A stretch of 64,000 nt of DNA, taken from contig NZ_PJAU01000032.1 of assembly GCF_002836255.1 (NCBI RefSeq), positions 434,001 through 498,000 of the forward strand, written 5' to 3'. Every line of letters starts with the position of its first letter. Position 1 is the stretch's first letter. Under the pieces are notes generated by a model, which was given only the letters and a program-made list of their open reading frames with translations, made no database searches and was not told the origin of the DNA. The stretch is from Colwellia sp. 75C3 (lineage in GTDB: Bacteria > Pseudomonadota > Gammaproteobacteria > Enterobacterales > Alteromonadaceae). The translations under genes and the position numbers were made by a program. Shown here one piece after another: positions 44,867 through 55,787 of this stretch.

Positions 44867-47215
44867 TTACTTTTCAACTTTCCATTGTTCTACAGGCTGT
44901 TCAAGCGCAAGTGCAAGCACTTCATCAATCCATTTCACTGGGTGAATAGACAATTCAGCTTTAACATTTTCAGGGATTTCTTTTAAATCGCGCTCGTTCT
45001 CATGCGGAATAATTACTGTTTTTATACCACCACGATGAGCCGCAAGTAACTTCTCTTTCAAACCACCGATGGCTAGAACTTCACCGCGAAGGGTAATTTC
45101 ACCTGTCATAGCTACATCAGCTTTTACCGGATTCCCCGTAAGACTTGAGACAAGAGCGGTACACATACCAACACCAGCACTCGGCCCATCTTTGGGTGTT
45201 GCTCCTTCAGGAACATGGACATGGATATCACGCTTTTCATAGAAATCTTCATTAATACGAAGTTTCTCAGTACGACTTCTTACAACAGTCATCGCTGCTT
45301 GAATAGATTCTTGCATGACGTCACCTAATGAACCGGTATAAGTCAGCTTACCTTTACCTGGTACCGAGGCAGTTTCAATGGTAAGTAACTCTCCACCAAC
45401 TTGAGTCCAAGCCAAACCAGTTACTAAGCCTACTCGGTTCTTATCATCAGCTTTACCGTAATCAAAGCGTTGCACACCAAGGAACTCGTTAAGGTTATCT
45501 TGGTTAATGGTCACTTTCTTCACTTTTTTATCAAGTAAAATAGACTTCACTGCTTTACGACATAATTTAGATATTTCACGCTCTAAACTACGTACACCCG
45601 CTTCACGAGTGTAATAGCGAATAATGCCCATGAGTGCACTGTCATCAATGTCGATTTCTTTAGCTTTTAAACCATTTCGCTGAATTTGCTTATCAACAAG
45701 GTGCTTACGCGCAATATTAAGTTTTTCATCTTCGGTATAACCCGATAAACGTATCACTTCCATACGGTCTAATAATGGTCCAGGAATATCCATACTATTT
45801 GAAGTTGCAACAAACATAACGTCTGATAAATCATAATCAACTTCAAGGTAGTGATCATTAAAGGTGGTGTTTTGTTCTGGATCTAAAACTTCAAGTAACG
45901 CAGAAGCAGGATCTCCACGCATGTCTGACGCCATTTTATCAATTTCATCCAATAAGAAAAGTGGGTTTTTAACACCGACTTTTGATATTTTTTGAATTAA
46001 CTTACCCGGCAGTGAACCAATATAAGTACGTCTATGGCCACGAATTTCAGCTTCATCACGAACTCCACCCAAGGCCATACGGACGTATTTTCGCCCCGTA
46101 GATTTAGCAATAGATTGACCAAGTGACGTTTTACCAACACCAGGTGGACCAACTAAACATAATATAGGCCCTTTTAACTGGCTTACGCGTTGTTGTACGG
46201 CTAGATATTCTAAAATACGTTCTTTAACTTTATCTAGTCCATAATGATCTTCATCAAGCACTTCTTGAGCAAGGGCAAGGTTACGTTTTAATTTGCTACG
46301 TTTTTTCCAAGGCACATTGATCATGCATTCGATGTAACTGCGCACTACTGTAGCTTCCGCAGACATAGGTGACATCATTTTAAGCTTCTGAAACTCACCT
46401 AAGGTCTTTTCTTTAGCTTCACTCGGCATTTGGGCTTCTTCAATACGCTTAGCCATTTGTTCAAGCTCATCAGGAGTGTCTTCCCCCTCATTTAGCTCTT
46501 TTTGAATAGCTTTCATTTGCTCATTCAAATAATAATCACGCTGACTTTTTTCCATTTGCTTTTTAACACGAGTACGAATTTTCTTTTCAACTTGAAGTAA
46601 ATCAATTTCGCCTTCCATTAATGCCATCAAATGTTCTAAACGTACATTGACATCAATAATTTCTAATACTTTTTGCTTGTCAGCTAGTTTTAGAGGCATA
46701 TGTGCTGCCATCGTATCAGCAAGCTGTTCAGCTTCATCTATACCAGATACTGAAGTAAGCACTTCAGGTGGGATTTTTTTATTAAGCTTTACATAACCTT
46801 CAAACTGAGAAATAGCAGAACGAATCAAGACTTCGATATCTTCATTAATCTCTGCGCTAGGGCTTACATACTCAATTTCAGCGCTAAAATACTCTTCTGT
46901 CTCAACAAACTTCTTTATCGTTGCTCGTTGTGCACCTTCCACTAATACTTTAACGGTGCCATCAGGAAGTTTTAACATCTGTAAAATAGTTGCTACTGTA
47001 CCCGTGGTGTATACGTCATCAGCTTGGGGATCATCAATAGCAGCATCTTTTTGCGCAACAAGAAATACCTGCTTATCGTTTTCCATGGCTAGATCTAGAC
47101 AGCGAATTGACTTTTCACGACCAACAAAAAGTGGGATAACCATTTGTGGGTAAACAACAACATCTCTTAAGGCTAAAACGGGGATCTCAACGACACCAGA
47201 TAATTCTTTACTCAT
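44867..47215 (-). CDS. lon: ATP-dependent protease Lon
   Basis: A 782-aa LonA protease. N-terminal substrate-binding domain (1-200), coiled coil, AAA+ domain with Walker [13 protein letters not shown] (about 350-361) and Walker [10 protein letters not shown], and the C-terminal Ser-Lys protease domain with the nucleophile in [10 protein letters not shown] and the lysine in [21 protein letters not shown]. It degrades misfolded and regulatory proteins. It lies between clpX and hupB, as in E. coli. Its 5' leader contains a MITE-like element downstream of a candidate heat-shock promoter (separate entries). Confidence 0.97.
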   Translation of the reverse strand: MSKELSGVVEIPVLALRDVVVYPQMVIPLFVGREKSIRCLDLAMENDKQVFLVAQKDAAIDDPQADDVYTTGTVATILQMLKLPDGTVKVLVEGAQRATIKKFVETEEYFSAEIEYVSPSAEINEDIEVLIRSAISQFEGYVKLNKKIPPEVLTSVSGIDEAEQLADTMAAHMPLKLADKQKVLEIIDVNVRLEHLMALMEGEIDLLQVEKKIRTRVKKQMEKSQRDYYLNEQMKAIQKELNEGEDTPDELEQMAKRIEEAQMPSEAKEKTLGEFQKLKMMSPMSAEATVVRSYIECMINVPWKKRSKLKRNLALAQEVLDEDHYGLDKVKERILEYLAVQQRVSQLKGPILCLVGPPGVGKTSLGQSIAKSTGRKYVRMALGGVRDEAEIRGHRRTYIGSLPGKLIQKISKVGVKNPLFLLDEIDKMASDMRGDPASALLEVLDPEQNTTFNDHYLEVDYDLSDVMFVATSNSMDIPGPLLDRMEVIRLSGYTEDEKLNIARKHLVDKQIQRNGLKAKEIDIDDSALMGIIRYYTREAGVRSLEREISKLCRKAVKSILLDKKVKKVTINQDNLNEFLGVQRFDYGKADDKNRVGLVTGLAWTQVGGELLTIETASVPGKGKLTYTGSLGDVMQESIQAAMTVVRSRTEKLRINEDFYEKRDIHVHVPEGATPKDGPSAGVGMCTALVSSLTGNPVKADVAMTGEITLRGEVLAIGGLKEKLLAAHRGGIKTVIIPHENERDLKEIPENVKAELSIHPVKWIDEVLALALEQPVEQWKVEK

Positions 47216-47250
47216 TGGCTACTCTTTTTGGGAATTGTTTTAATTAATAA

Positions 47251-47511
47251 TACCAAGTGCATTAATTTATTGACCACTTAGCGAGAATTAAAAGGCTTAG
47301 AGGCAAGGCATTGATTGAAGAGAATGGTTATTCCCTTGTCAAAATAAATAACGCTGCATATAGCCTTTTAAGCTCGCCCTTGGGAGCTTATTAGCAAACT
47401 GATAACGGCACAAAATTTATGAAATATAGAATAACTATGTTTAACAAATTTTGTTTGTTCTAAGCTCGCTAATATAACTCTAAGTTGACCAATAAATTAG
47501 TGCATTTGGTA
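47251..47511. mobile_element. MITE-like palindromic element in the lon leader (261 bp)
   Basis: The ends are imperfect inverted repeats of about 33 bp: TACCAAGTGCATTAATTTAT at the left, and the reverse complement of the right end reads TACCAAATGCACTAATTTAT. TA dinucleotides at both edges suggest a TA target site. It carries no ORF. Its core (about 47286-47373, including GGCAAGGCATTGATTGAAGA) is shared with the element at 57784-58047. The element begins 36 bp from the lon start codon. Confidence 0.8.
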
Positions 47512-47536
47512 TAAATAAAATAAAGCTATAGAATCT

Positions 47537-47563
47537 ATATGGGGCTAGGCTGTTAACTTTCAA
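47537..47563 (-). promoter_or_regulatory. Candidate sigma32 heat-shock promoter of lon
   Basis: On the minus strand TTGAAA (-35), 13 bases, then CCCCATAT (-10), matching the RpoH consensus CTTGAAA-N11-16-CCCCATNT except for the first base. It points toward lon and lies just outside the MITE-like element, so the transcript would carry that element in its leader. Confidence 0.75.
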
Positions 47564-47623
47564 CAAGAGATAAAAAATAAAGAGAAAAACTTATTATTTT
47601 AACGCCTTAATATTAGTCTTAGA

Positions 47624-47684
47624 TCAAAAAAGCCTCAAGTAGTAAGTAATTATTATCTATAATAATTACTTACTACTTGAGGCT
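47624..47684 (-). terminator. Terminator of clpX with a 25-bp perfect stem
   Basis: Bases 47631-47655 and 47660-47684 are exact reverse complements around the loop TCTA. On the minus strand the stem ends in GAGGCT followed by TTTTTT. It begins 40 bp past the clpX stop. The remaining lon-clpX gap holds only the heat-shock promoter and the MITE-like element. Confidence 0.92.
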
Positions 47685-47723
47685 AATATACTAAAGCCGA
47701 AACTTTATGCCTAAAAGGTAACG

Positions 47724-48998
47724 TTACTCAGAAACAGCTTTTTCTTGCTTACTGTCATAAATAACAATCGGCTTGCTTTCGCCTTTAATTGTATTTTCAT
47801 CAACAACAATTTTACTTACATTTTCCATTGATGGTAATTCATACATAGTATCAAGCAACACAGCTTCTACAATAGAACGTAAACCACGAGCACCCGTTTT
47901 TCTGTCCATAGCTTTACGTGCTATAGCATGTAAAGCATCAGTTCTGAACTCTAGCTCAACACTCTCCATATCAAATAGCGCAGTGAACTGCTTAGTTAAA
48001 GCATTCTTAGGTTCTTGCAATATTTGAATAAGCGCATCTTCATCAAGTTCACGTAGCGTTGCCAAAACAGGCAAACGGCCAATAAACTCAGGAATCAAAC
48101 CATACTTAACTAAATCTTGAGGTTCAACTTCAGCCAAACTATCTGTTAAAGACTTCTCTTGATCTTTGCCACGAACTTCCGCGCCAAAACCTATACCGGT
48201 ACCAGTATGATTACGTTGTTCAACAACTTTATCTAAACCTGCAAACGCTCCACCACATATAAAGAGTATTTTAGAAGTATCTACTTGTAAAAACTCTTGC
48301 TGTGGGTGTTTACGACCACCTTGAGGTGGTACTGAAGCAACAGTGCCTTCAATAAGCTTTAATAACGCTTGTTGAACACCTTCACCTGAAACATCACGAG
48401 TTATAGAAGGATTGTCTGATTTGCGTGAAATTTTATCAATTTCATCAATGTAAACAATACCACGTTGAGCTTTCTCTACATCGTAATCACATTTTTGTAA
48501 TAACTTTTGAATGATGTTTTCTACATCTTCACCAACATAACCGGCTTCAGTTAATGTTGTTGCATCAGCCATAGTAAATGGTACGTCTAATAACCGTGCA
48601 AGGGTCTGCGCTAATAATGTTTTACCACTACCCGTTGGTCCAATAAGTAAAATATTACTTTTACCCAGCTCAACACCATTATGAGTATCGCCATTACGTA
48701 GGCGTTTATAGTGATTATAAACGGCAACTGCTAATACTTTTTTAGCATGATCTTGACCAATAACGTATTCATCTAGGCTTTCACGTATCTCCATAGGAGA
48801 AGGCAATGCCTCTTTACTTTCTTTTGGCGAAATTTCAGAAATTTCTTCACGAATTATATCGTTACACAGTTCTACACATTCATCACAAACAAATACTGAT
48901 GGGCCAGCAATTAATTTACGTACTTCATGTTGGCTTTTACCACAAAATGAGCAGTAAAGTAATTTACCATTATCGCCACCACTTTTAATATCAGTCAT
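47724..48998 (-). CDS. clpX: ClpX, ATP-dependent unfoldase of ClpXP
   Basis: A 424-aa AAA+ unfoldase. The N-terminal zinc-binding domain ([11 protein letters not shown]...CDECVELC), Walker [16 protein letters not shown], Walker [10 protein letters not shown], the ClpP-binding IGF loop (GTGIGFGAE) and sensor-2 [10 protein letters not shown] are intact. It delivers tagged substrates to ClpP, encoded 74 bp upstream on the same strand. Confidence 0.97.
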   Translation of the reverse strand: MTDIKSGGDNGKLLYCSFCGKSQHEVRKLIAGPSVFVCDECVELCNDIIREEISEISPKESKEALPSPMEIRESLDEYVIGQDHAKKVLAVAVYNHYKRLRNGDTHNGVELGKSNILLIGPTGSGKTLLAQTLARLLDVPFTMADATTLTEAGYVGEDVENIIQKLLQKCDYDVEKAQRGIVYIDEIDKISRKSDNPSITRDVSGEGVQQALLKLIEGTVASVPPQGGRKHPQQEFLQVDTSKILFICGGAFAGLDKVVEQRNHTGTGIGFGAEVRGKDQEKSLTDSLAEVEPQDLVKYGLIPEFIGRLPVLATLRELDEDALIQILQEPKNALTKQFTALFDMESVELEFRTDALHAIARKAMDRKTGARGLRSIVEAVLLDTMYELPSMENVSKIVVDENTIKGESKPIVIYDSKQEKAVSE

Positions 48999-49072
48999 GC
49001 CCTACCTCTAAAATTTAATACCAATAAATCCATTTATTACTCAATCTACACCGTTAAGTATACACCGAAATC

Positions 49073-49735
49073 CTATTTATCGTTACGTTGTTCTAATATG
49101 GAGTCAACTAAGCCATATTCAACCGCTGCTTCTGCACTTAAAAAATTATCTCGGTCTGTATCTTGAGAAAGTTGCTCTAATGTTTGACCAGTGTGCTCAG
49201 CCATTAATTTGTTAAGTTTATCTTTTATAAATAATATTTCTTTAGCATGAATTTCAAAGTCTGAAGCTTGCCCTTGGAAACCACCAAGAGGCTGATGAAT
49301 CATTACTCGAGCATTAGGTAAACAATAACGTTTGCCTTTTTCGCCACCTGATAATAAAAACGCGCCCATACTTGCCGCTTGGCCAATACAAACAGTGCTA
49401 ATGTTAGGTTTGATAAACTTCATGGTGTCATAAATTGCCATACCAGCAGTTACTGAGCCACCAGGCGAATTTATGTATAGATAAATATCTTTATCAGGAC
49501 TTTCAGATTCTAAGAATAATAACTGCGCGATGATCAGATTAGCCATATGATCTTCAACTTGACCACAAAGGAAGATTACACGCTCTTTTAGCAGTCTAGA
49601 ATATATATCATATGAACGTTCACCTTTAGCTGTTTGCTCAACAACCATAGGTACTAATGCGCTTTCAATACCTGTAGCACTGCTTTGTGATGACACTTGA
49701 GATGATCTTTGAGATGTAATTTGAGAGTTAAACAA
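49073..49735 (-). CDS. clpP: ClpP, proteolytic subunit
   Basis: A 220-aa serine protease. The Ser nucleophile lies in [11 protein letters not shown], the His in [15 protein letters not shown], and the Asp in the [19 protein letters not shown] region. A Ser/Gln-rich propeptide of about 20-25 residues precedes [25 protein letters not shown]. It follows tig by 111 bp and precedes clpX. Confidence 0.97.
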   Translation of the reverse strand: MFNSQITSQRSSQVSSQSSATGIESALVPMVVEQTAKGERSYDIYSRLLKERVIFLCGQVEDHMANLIIAQLLFLESESPDKDIYLYINSPGGSVTAGMAIYDTMKFIKPNISTVCIGQAASMGAFLLSGGEKGKRYCLPNARVMIHQPLGGFQGQASDFEIHAKEILFIKDKLNKLMAEHTGQTLEQLSQDTDRDNFLSAEAAVEYGLVDSILEQRNDK

Positions 49736-49760
49736 GAGTATACCTTCCCTTAATAAATAG

Positions 49761-49792
49761 TAATGGCCTGTATGTTGCCATACAAGCCATTA
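49761..49792. repeat. Hairpin in the clpP leader
   Basis: TAATGGC-C-TGTATG and CATACA-A-GCCATTA pair as a 13-bp stem with one mismatch around TTGC, between tig and clpP. No T-tract follows on the minus strand, so it may be a processing or stabilising hairpin rather than a full terminator. Confidence 0.55.
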
Positions 49793-49846
49793 AATTTAAG
49801 CGATTGCTTAGTTAGTTGTCAATGTAAAACTAATGAAAAGTAAGCT

Positions 49847-51154
49847 TTACTTAGCTTCAGGGTTCATTATTTCATTGAAACTAGCTTTTTTGTCAGAAAC
49901 TTTAGCTTTTTCAACTAAAAGTTCAACAGCTTGCTCTTCTAAAGCAACGTTTTGCATCTGCTGCATAAGTTCTTTATTGTTAGCATAGTATTCGATTACT
50001 TCTTTAGGGTCTTCATAAGCAGAAGCCGCAGAAGCAATTAGCTCATTCACTTTAGTTTCATCAACTTTAAGCTCATTCACTTTAATCACTTCACCTAGAA
50101 GTAAACCGATCTTAACACGACGTTCTGCTTGCTCTGTAAACATTTCAGCAGGTAGTTGTGGTAAGTTTGCAGGGTCCATTTGGCCTTTGAAACGTTGCAT
50201 AGCTTGTTGACGTAAAACATCAACTTCTTGCGTAACAAGTGCTGCTGGTAAACCAACTTCATGTCCAGCTAATAAACCATCAATGACTTGTGTTTTAACT
50301 TTAGCTTTTACTGCTTGCGTTAATTCACGTGCCATATTTTTAGTTACTTCAACACGTAGAGCTTCAACGCCACCTTCTTCAATGCCAAAAAGTTTTGCAA
50401 ACTCTTCATCAATCTCAGGTAAAATTGGACCTTCAGTTTTATGAATAACAATATCAAACTCAGCGTCTTTACCTTTAAGGTTTTCAGCATGGTAATCTTC
50501 AGGGAAAGTTACCTTGATAGTTGCTTCATCACCAGCTTTCATACCAGTAACTTCTTTCTCAAAACCAGGGATCATACGACCAGCGCCTAGTTCAAGTTCA
50601 AAACCTTCAGCTTTACCACCTTCAAACTCTTCACCGTCTACACGACCAGTGAAATCAAGTGTTAACTTATCGCCTGCTTTAGTTTTGCGTTTGTTTTCTT
50701 TCCATGTTTGGTGCTGCTTTTGTAGCGTAACAAACATTTCATCTAAATCGGCATCAGTCACGTCTACTTGTGGACGTTCAATAGCGATTTTTTCTAAATC
50801 TTTTAATTCAACTACAGGGTAGATTTCAAAAGTTGCTTCAAACTCTAATGCTTTACCATCTTCATTGCTTTTAGCTACAAATGAAGGGCGGCCAGCGGGA
50901 TTGATTTTTTCTGCAACAATAGCATCAACAAAGTTACGCTGCATGATTTCACCAGCAACTTCTTGACGTACTGATTTGCCGAAACGTTTTTGAATTTCTG
51001 ACGGTGGTACTTTACCTGGACGGAAACCGTTAATACGCTGTGTTTTACTGATTTGACGAAGACGATTCTTTACTTCTACATCTACTTTTTCGGCTGGAAC
51101 AGAAATAGTCAGACGACGTTCCAAACCTTGTGTAGTCTCAACTGAAACTTGCAT
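49847..51154 (-). CDS. tig: Trigger factor
   Basis: A 435-aa ribosome-associated chaperone. The N-terminal ribosome-binding signature [17 protein letters not shown] (about 44-60), the FKBP-like domain (about 155-245, [23 protein letters not shown]) and the long helical C-terminal arms are present. It heads the tig-clpP-clpX-lon cluster. Confidence 0.97.
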   Translation of the reverse strand: MQVSVETTQGLERRLTISVPAEKVDVEVKNRLRQISKTQRINGFRPGKVPPSEIQKRFGKSVRQEVAGEIMQRNFVDAIVAEKINPAGRPSFVAKSNEDGKALEFEATFEIYPVVELKDLEKIAIERPQVDVTDADLDEMFVTLQKQHQTWKENKRKTKAGDKLTLDFTGRVDGEEFEGGKAEGFELELGAGRMIPGFEKEVTGMKAGDEATIKVTFPEDYHAENLKGKDAEFDIVIHKTEGPILPEIDEEFAKLFGIEEGGVEALRVEVTKNMARELTQAVKAKVKTQVIDGLLAGHEVGLPAALVTQEVDVLRQQAMQRFKGQMDPANLPQLPAEMFTEQAERRVKIGLLLGEVIKVNELKVDETKVNELIASAASAYEDPKEVIEYYANNKELMQQMQNVALEEQAVELLVEKAKVSDKKASFNEIMNPEAK

Positions 51155-51640
51155 TTAAATACCTCAAAAACTTAGCGTATTACGCTTTATACGCATCAAA
51201 TTAATAATCAACACTTTTGATAAAAAATTACCAAATTTGTGACAAAATGATGCCCTGTTACAAAAATATGACGCCAAATTATAGCGAGGGGGGAAAAAAG
51301 TTGCAAGGTGTAAGTTTAACCCAGCAATAAATTATTAACTATTCAGTTACGTTGGATAACCTTTGAGTAGATTAGAACTTTACTGGTAATACAGCTAGGA
51401 GTAGTTTATTGATCATTTAACGATAATGAAAAGGTTTGATATAAGCATGATTTTTAAAGAGGTAGTAGTCATTACTGTGCTTGTATAAGAGAAATACACA
51501 ATGAGACAAAACGTTCAGATAAGTTTTTTTTAGTAGATTTAATAAAGATTAAAATAAAATATAGAAGATATAGAAGATATAGAAGATATATTTGAAATTG
51601 ATAAGTATTAAGGAGGTTGATACTTATTTAAAAAAGAAAG
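51155..51640. other. Intergenic region between tig and the tRNA array
   Basis: AT-rich, no convincing gene. It contains the tig promoter region, the 12-mer CTATTCAGTTAC (51339-51350) and 14-mer GTTGGATAACCTTT (51351-51364), both repeated on the far side of the tRNA array, a 9-bp tandem repeat, and a hairpin (ATAAGTAT...ATACTTAT, about 51601-51627) that might end the tRNA transcript. Confidence 0.5.
51560..51590. repeat. 9-bp tandem repeat (TATAGAAGA)
   Basis: Three full copies of TATAGAAGA and a partial fourth; a simple-sequence tract likely to vary in copy number. Confidence 0.85.
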
Positions 51641-51717
51641 TGGTCGGTGATGCAAGATTCGAACTTGCGACCCCTTGGACCCAAACCAAGTGCGCTACCA
51701 AGCTGCGCTAATCACCG
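51641..51717 (-). tRNA. tRNA-Pro (UGG)
   Basis: 77 nt with encoded CCA. Acceptor CGGTGAT/ATCACCG, anticodon stem CTTGG/CCAAG around TTTGGGT (anticodon TGG), T-arm GTTCGAATC. Identical to the copy at 52068-52144. Confidence 0.96.
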
Positions 51718-51765
51718 ACATATTCTTTTTCAATAATTTATTAGTTTACACTAACAAAGTAAAGA

Positions 51766-51842
51766 TGGGGTGGCTAAAGGGACTTGAACCCTCGACAACC
51801 GGAATCACAATCCGGGGCTCTACCAACTGAGCTATAGCCACC
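51766..51842 (-). tRNA. tRNA-His (GUG)
   Basis: 77 nt with the extra 5' G of tRNA-His and an encoded CCA. Anticodon loop TTGTGAT (anticodon GTG), anticodon stem CCGGA/TCCGG, T-loop GTTCAAGTC. Confidence 0.96.
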
Positions 51843-51865
51843 ATAACATTTTCCATATCTAAATA

Positions 51866-51942
<77 letters not shown>

Positions 51943-51984
51943 AATTCCCTACAAAGATATATCCACTTCAAAATAAAAAAGTGA

Positions 51985-52058
51985 TTGGAGGTACAAATTC
52001 AAACTTACGACTGAACTTGATGATACCCAAACCAGATTCTTACCACAGATAGACTGCG
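51985..52058 (-). pseudogene. Decayed tRNA-Pro relic
   Basis: Between the tRNA-Arg and the second tRNA-Pro, the plus strand keeps TTGGAGGT, ATTCAAACTTACGAC, TACCCAAACCAG and TTACCACAG in the same order as the 3' end, T-arm, anticodon arm (TGG) and D-arm of the flanking tRNA-Pro genes. The acceptor stem no longer pairs and there are small insertions, so it cannot fold as a tRNA. Confidence 0.6.
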
Positions 52059-52067
52059 AATAAAAAG

Positions 52068-52144
52068 TGGTCGGTGATGCAAGATTCGAACTTGCGACCC
52101 CTTGGACCCAAACCAAGTGCGCTACCAAGCTGCGCTAATCACCG
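52068..52144 (-). tRNA. tRNA-Pro (UGG), second copy
   Basis: Identical over all 77 nt to the tRNA-Pro at 51641-51717. It is the promoter-proximal gene of the minus-strand array Pro-Arg-His-Pro. The immediate flanks differ, so duplication was followed by divergence or gene conversion keeps the genes identical. Confidence 0.96.
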
Positions 52145-52696
52145 ATATATACTGTTGTAACTAACAATAAATTGCCTCGTTTCAACGGATGCGGATATTA
52201 CCGAGTTGCTTAACATCAGTCAAACCTTTTTTATAAATAAATATCTGTTCGGTTACTTTTAACACAAGTCGCTGTATTCTTCTGCTACAAACTATTATTT
52301 AGTGGTTTATTTAATCAAGATGTAATTATGATTATTTCAGGGTTATATAAAAAGCTATTCAGTTACTAAATTATCACTGTTTAGGATATTTATTATAATC
52401 ATGTTCAAGAGTGATACATTTTAAGTAGTACAAGCTATTTAATAAATAATCAGTCCGCGGTAAAGCTATTGAGTAGGTAATGTTGGATAACCTTTTATTT
52501 GATAAACACGCTAAGGTACATATAACTGCTGACTATTGTATACAATAACTGAGTATTTGAACCTAAAAGTGCCTTGCTAAGCTATGTGACCTATCTAGAG
52601 GTGATGCTAAGTAAAGTAAATCTACAATACACGTTTAGTTTGTGGCAAAATGACGGTGTTTTTATTATTACTTAAACCAAGGTCAACATTAGAGTT
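52145..52696. other. Intergenic region between the tRNA array and folD
   Basis: About 550 AT-rich bases without a convincing ORF. It must contain the tRNA-array promoter (minus) and the folD promoter (plus). It carries second copies of CTATTCAGTTAC (52355-52366) and GTTGGATAACCTTT (52482-52495). Confidence 0.5.
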
Positions 52697-53551
52697 ATGA
52701 CAGCATCATTGATCGATGGCAAAGCAATTGCCAAACAGCTTAGAAATTCAGTTAAAGAAGAAGTGAACTTACGTATTAGTAATGGCCAAAGAGTACCTGG
52801 TTTAGCCGTTATTCTGGTAGGCTGCGATCCTGCTTCACAAGTATATGTAGGTAGTAAGCGTAAAGCATGTGAGGAAGTTGGTTTTGTTTCACGCTCTTAT
52901 GATTTACCGATAACAGCCTCTGAGCAAGAGCTATTAGCTTTAGTTAATGAATTAAATAACGATGACTCTATCGACGGTATCTTAGTACAACTACCTTTAC
53001 CTGCTGGTTTAAATTCCGATTTAATTATCGAGCACATTAATCCCCTTAAAGATGTTGATGGCTTTCATCCATCTAACGTTGGCAAATTAGTATTACGCCA
53101 ACCAGGTTTAAGACCTTGTACGCCTAAAGGTATAATTACACTCATTGAGTCAACGGGTGTTGACCCTAAAGGCTTAGATGCACTTGTGATTGGTGCCTCT
53201 AACATTGTTGGTCGACCTATGGGCTTAGAACTTTTACTCGCTAAATGCACAGTAACAACAACGCATCGCTTTACTCAGGACTTAGAAGGTAAAGTGAGAA
53301 ATGCAGACATTATCGTGGTAGCCGTTGGCAAACCTGGATTTATTCCAGGTGAATGGATTAAAGAAGGCGCTATAGTCATTGATGTAGGCATTAACCGCTT
53401 AGATAATGGTAAATTGGTAGGTGATGTAGATTTTGATGTCGCTAAAGAAAGAGCCTCATTTATCACTCCTGTACCTGGTGGTGTTGGCCCAATGACAGTA
53501 GCTAGTCTTATTGAAAATACACTAATCGCTTGTCAGCAAGCAACTCAGTAG
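52697..53551 (+). CDS. folD: FolD, methylene-THF dehydrogenase/cyclohydrolase
   Basis: A 284-aa bifunctional enzyme of one-carbon metabolism. [13 protein letters not shown] carries the catalytic lysine (YxxxK type), [31 protein letters not shown] and [17 protein letters not shown] (NADP site), and the [14 protein letters not shown] ending are all present. Confidence 0.97.
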   Translation: MTASLIDGKAIAKQLRNSVKEEVNLRISNGQRVPGLAVILVGCDPASQVYVGSKRKACEEVGFVSRSYDLPITASEQELLALVNELNNDDSIDGILVQLPLPAGLNSDLIIEHINPLKDVDGFHPSNVGKLVLRQPGLRPCTPKGIITLIESTGVDPKGLDALVIGASNIVGRPMGLELLLAKCTVTTTHRFTQDLEGKVRNADIIVVAVGKPGFIPGEWIKEGAIVIDVGINRLDNGKLVGDVDFDVAKERASFITPVPGGVGPMTVASLIENTLIACQQATQ

Positions 53552-53598
53552 TAGCGCTATAACAGAAATCTGAGCTTAAAGAATTTTAAGTTCAGGAA

Positions 53599-53638
53599 TC
53601 AAAAAGGGTGAACACTAATAGTGTTCACCCTTTTTATT
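53599..53638. terminator. Bidirectional terminator between folD and cysS
   Basis: AAAAAGGGTGAACACT and AGTGTTCACCCTTTTT form a stem of about 16 bp around AAT. It serves convergent folD (+) and cysS (-). Confidence 0.93.
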
Positions 53639-53707
53639 TGAATCTAAGTTACGTATAACGCTAGTTATCTGCAGCTAAGTCATCATTTAAAACTATCTGA
53701 CAATGCT

Positions 53708-55117
53708 TTAAGCTTTACGCCAGGTTGTTTTACCCGCGCTATCCTCTAGCACTATTTTCATAGCATTAAGTTTGTCACGAGCATCATCAGCAAGTGCCCA
53801 GTTTTTATCAATACGTGCTTGGTTACGTTGAACAATAAGTGCTTCAATTATAGCTACTTCATTATTATCATTATCGCCTTGCAAAAAAGCCGCTGGGTCA
53901 AGCTGTAATAAACCGATAACTTTACCCAATGCAACTAACGTTGAAGCTAAATCACTTGCTAAAACATTATTGTTGTCAGTCTTGGCAACATTTAATTCTT
54001 TTGATATTTCAAAAAACACGGCTAATGCTTGTGGCGTATTAAAATCATCATCCATTGCTTGGCAAAACTGTTTAACAAAACTTGAATCTTTATCTAAAGT
54101 ATAATCACTTTGTATTTCTACATCACGTAACGAAGTATAAATACGTTCTACCGATGCTCTCGCTTGCGTTAAGTTATCAATTGAATAGTTTAGCTGGCTA
54201 CGATAGTGACCTGTCGTTAAGAAAAAACGTACTGTTTCAGCATCATATTGCGCTAATACATCTCGTATAGTGAAAAAGTTGCCTAATGATTTAGACATTT
54301 TCTCTTGATCAACTTGCACCATACCGGTATGCATCCAGTAATTCACATAGGGAGTATCTAGGGCACAACAGCTCTGGGCTATTTCATTTTCATGATGAGG
54401 AAAGGTTAAATCAGAGCCGCCGCCGTGAATATCAAAATGGTGACCTAGCTCTTTAGCATTCATTGCTGAACATTCAATATGCCATCCAGGACGGCCTTCA
54501 CCCCAAGGAGATGACCAGCTTGGCTCACCCGGCTTAGCCGATTTCCATAAAACAAAATCAAGCGGATTGTTTTTATTTTGATCAATTTCTACTCGTGAAC
54601 CTGCTTGTAATTGCTCAAGGTTTTGTCCACTAAGCTTACCGTAATCAGCATAACTAGAAACATTAAATAATACATCGCCCTGCCCGGTAGATTTAGCGTT
54701 ATCGCCTGCTACATAAGCATGTTCTTTAGCCACTAAGGTTTTAATCATCGCAATGATCTCATCCATGTGCGTGGTTACTCTTGGCTCTAAATCGGGTCTG
54801 GCCATATTGAGTGCATCAAAATCCTGATGCATAGCTGCAATTGTTCTTTCTGTTAGCGCTTCCGGTGTTTCATTATTTTCATTGGCGCGGTTGATAATTT
54901 TGTCTTCAACATCAGTGATGTTACGAACATAGTTAACATCATAACCAGAAAAGCGTAAATAACGGGCAATATTGTCAAAGCTAATATAGGTGCGACCATG
55001 GCCTATATGGCATAAGTCATAAACGGTGCAACCACAAACATATAAGCCTACTTTACCTGGATTAATTGGTGTAAAGGTTTCTTTTTGACGACTTAACGTG
55101 TTGTAAATTTGCAACAT
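53708..55117 (-). CDS. cysS: Cysteinyl-tRNA synthetase
   Basis: A 469-aa class I synthetase. Zinc ligand and HIGH-type motif in [20 protein letters not shown]; zinc ligands continue with [10 protein letters not shown] and the [11 protein letters not shown] histidine/glutamate; the KMSKSLGN loop is near residue 270. It is divergent from ppiB, as in E. coli. Confidence 0.97.
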   Translation of the reverse strand: MLQIYNTLSRQKETFTPINPGKVGLYVCGCTVYDLCHIGHGRTYISFDNIARYLRFSGYDVNYVRNITDVEDKIINRANENNETPEALTERTIAAMHQDFDALNMARPDLEPRVTTHMDEIIAMIKTLVAKEHAYVAGDNAKSTGQGDVLFNVSSYADYGKLSGQNLEQLQAGSRVEIDQNKNNPLDFVLWKSAKPGEPSWSSPWGEGRPGWHIECSAMNAKELGHHFDIHGGGSDLTFPHHENEIAQSCCALDTPYVNYWMHTGMVQVDQEKMSKSLGNFFTIRDVLAQYDAETVRFFLTTGHYRSQLNYSIDNLTQARASVERIYTSLRDVEIQSDYTLDKDSSFVKQFCQAMDDDFNTPQALAVFFEISKELNVAKTDNNNVLASDLASTLVALGKVIGLLQLDPAAFLQGDNDNNEVAIIEALIVQRNQARIDKNWALADDARDKLNAMKIVLEDSAGKTTWRKA

Positions 55118-55280
55118 GATATTTTATGACTCCTACTGAGTAGTTTCTATTGAATAAGTTATCAATTGTACCTGAACAAATCTAAAGGATCATCAATACT
55201 AATGCACTTTATAGCAAGTTAGCGTACAATTATCGCAATTAATTTACATATTATTTATTAACACTTAAGAAGAGACAATT

Positions 55281-55772
55281 ATGATCATATTTAAAACAAA
55301 TCTTGGCGATATTAAAATTGAATTAGACTTCGAAAACGCGCCGGTTACTGCCGCGAACTTTCAACAATATGTTGAAGAAGGTCATTATAACGGCACCGTT
55401 TTTCATCGTGTAATTAAAGGTTTTATGGCGCAAGGCGGTGGTTTTGCTCCAGGTTTAGAAGAAAAAGAAACACGCGCTAGCATTAAAAATGAAGCAAACA
55501 ATGGTTTAAGTAATAAACTTGGTAGCCTAGCAATGGCGAGAACTCAAGAGCCGCATTCAGCATCTGCGCAGTTCTTTATTAACCTAACGGATAATAACTT
55601 CTTAGATTTCACTAGCGAATCTGTACAAGGCTGGGGATATTGCGTTTTTGGTAACGTTATTGAAGGTATGGACATCGTTGATAAAATGGCATTAGTTGAA
55701 ACGGGCAATCTACATGGCCACGGTGACGTTCCAAAAGACGATATCTTAATTGAATCGGCTATTGTTGAATAA
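55281..55772 (+). CDS. ppiB: Cyclophilin-type peptidyl-prolyl isomerase B
   Basis: A 163-aa cytoplasmic cyclophilin without a signal peptide. The catalytic arginine is in [28 protein letters not shown] and [18 protein letters not shown] are the other active-site segments. lpxH follows by 15 bp. Confidence 0.96.
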   Translation: MIIFKTNLGDIKIELDFENAPVTAANFQQYVEEGHYNGTVFHRVIKGFMAQGGGFAPGLEEKETRASIKNEANNGLSNKLGSLAMARTQEPHSASAQFFINLTDNNFLDFTSESVQGWGYCVFGNVIEGMDIVDKMALVETGNLHGHGDVPKDDILIESAIVE

Positions 55773-55787
55773 TCCTAGCAACACGCG

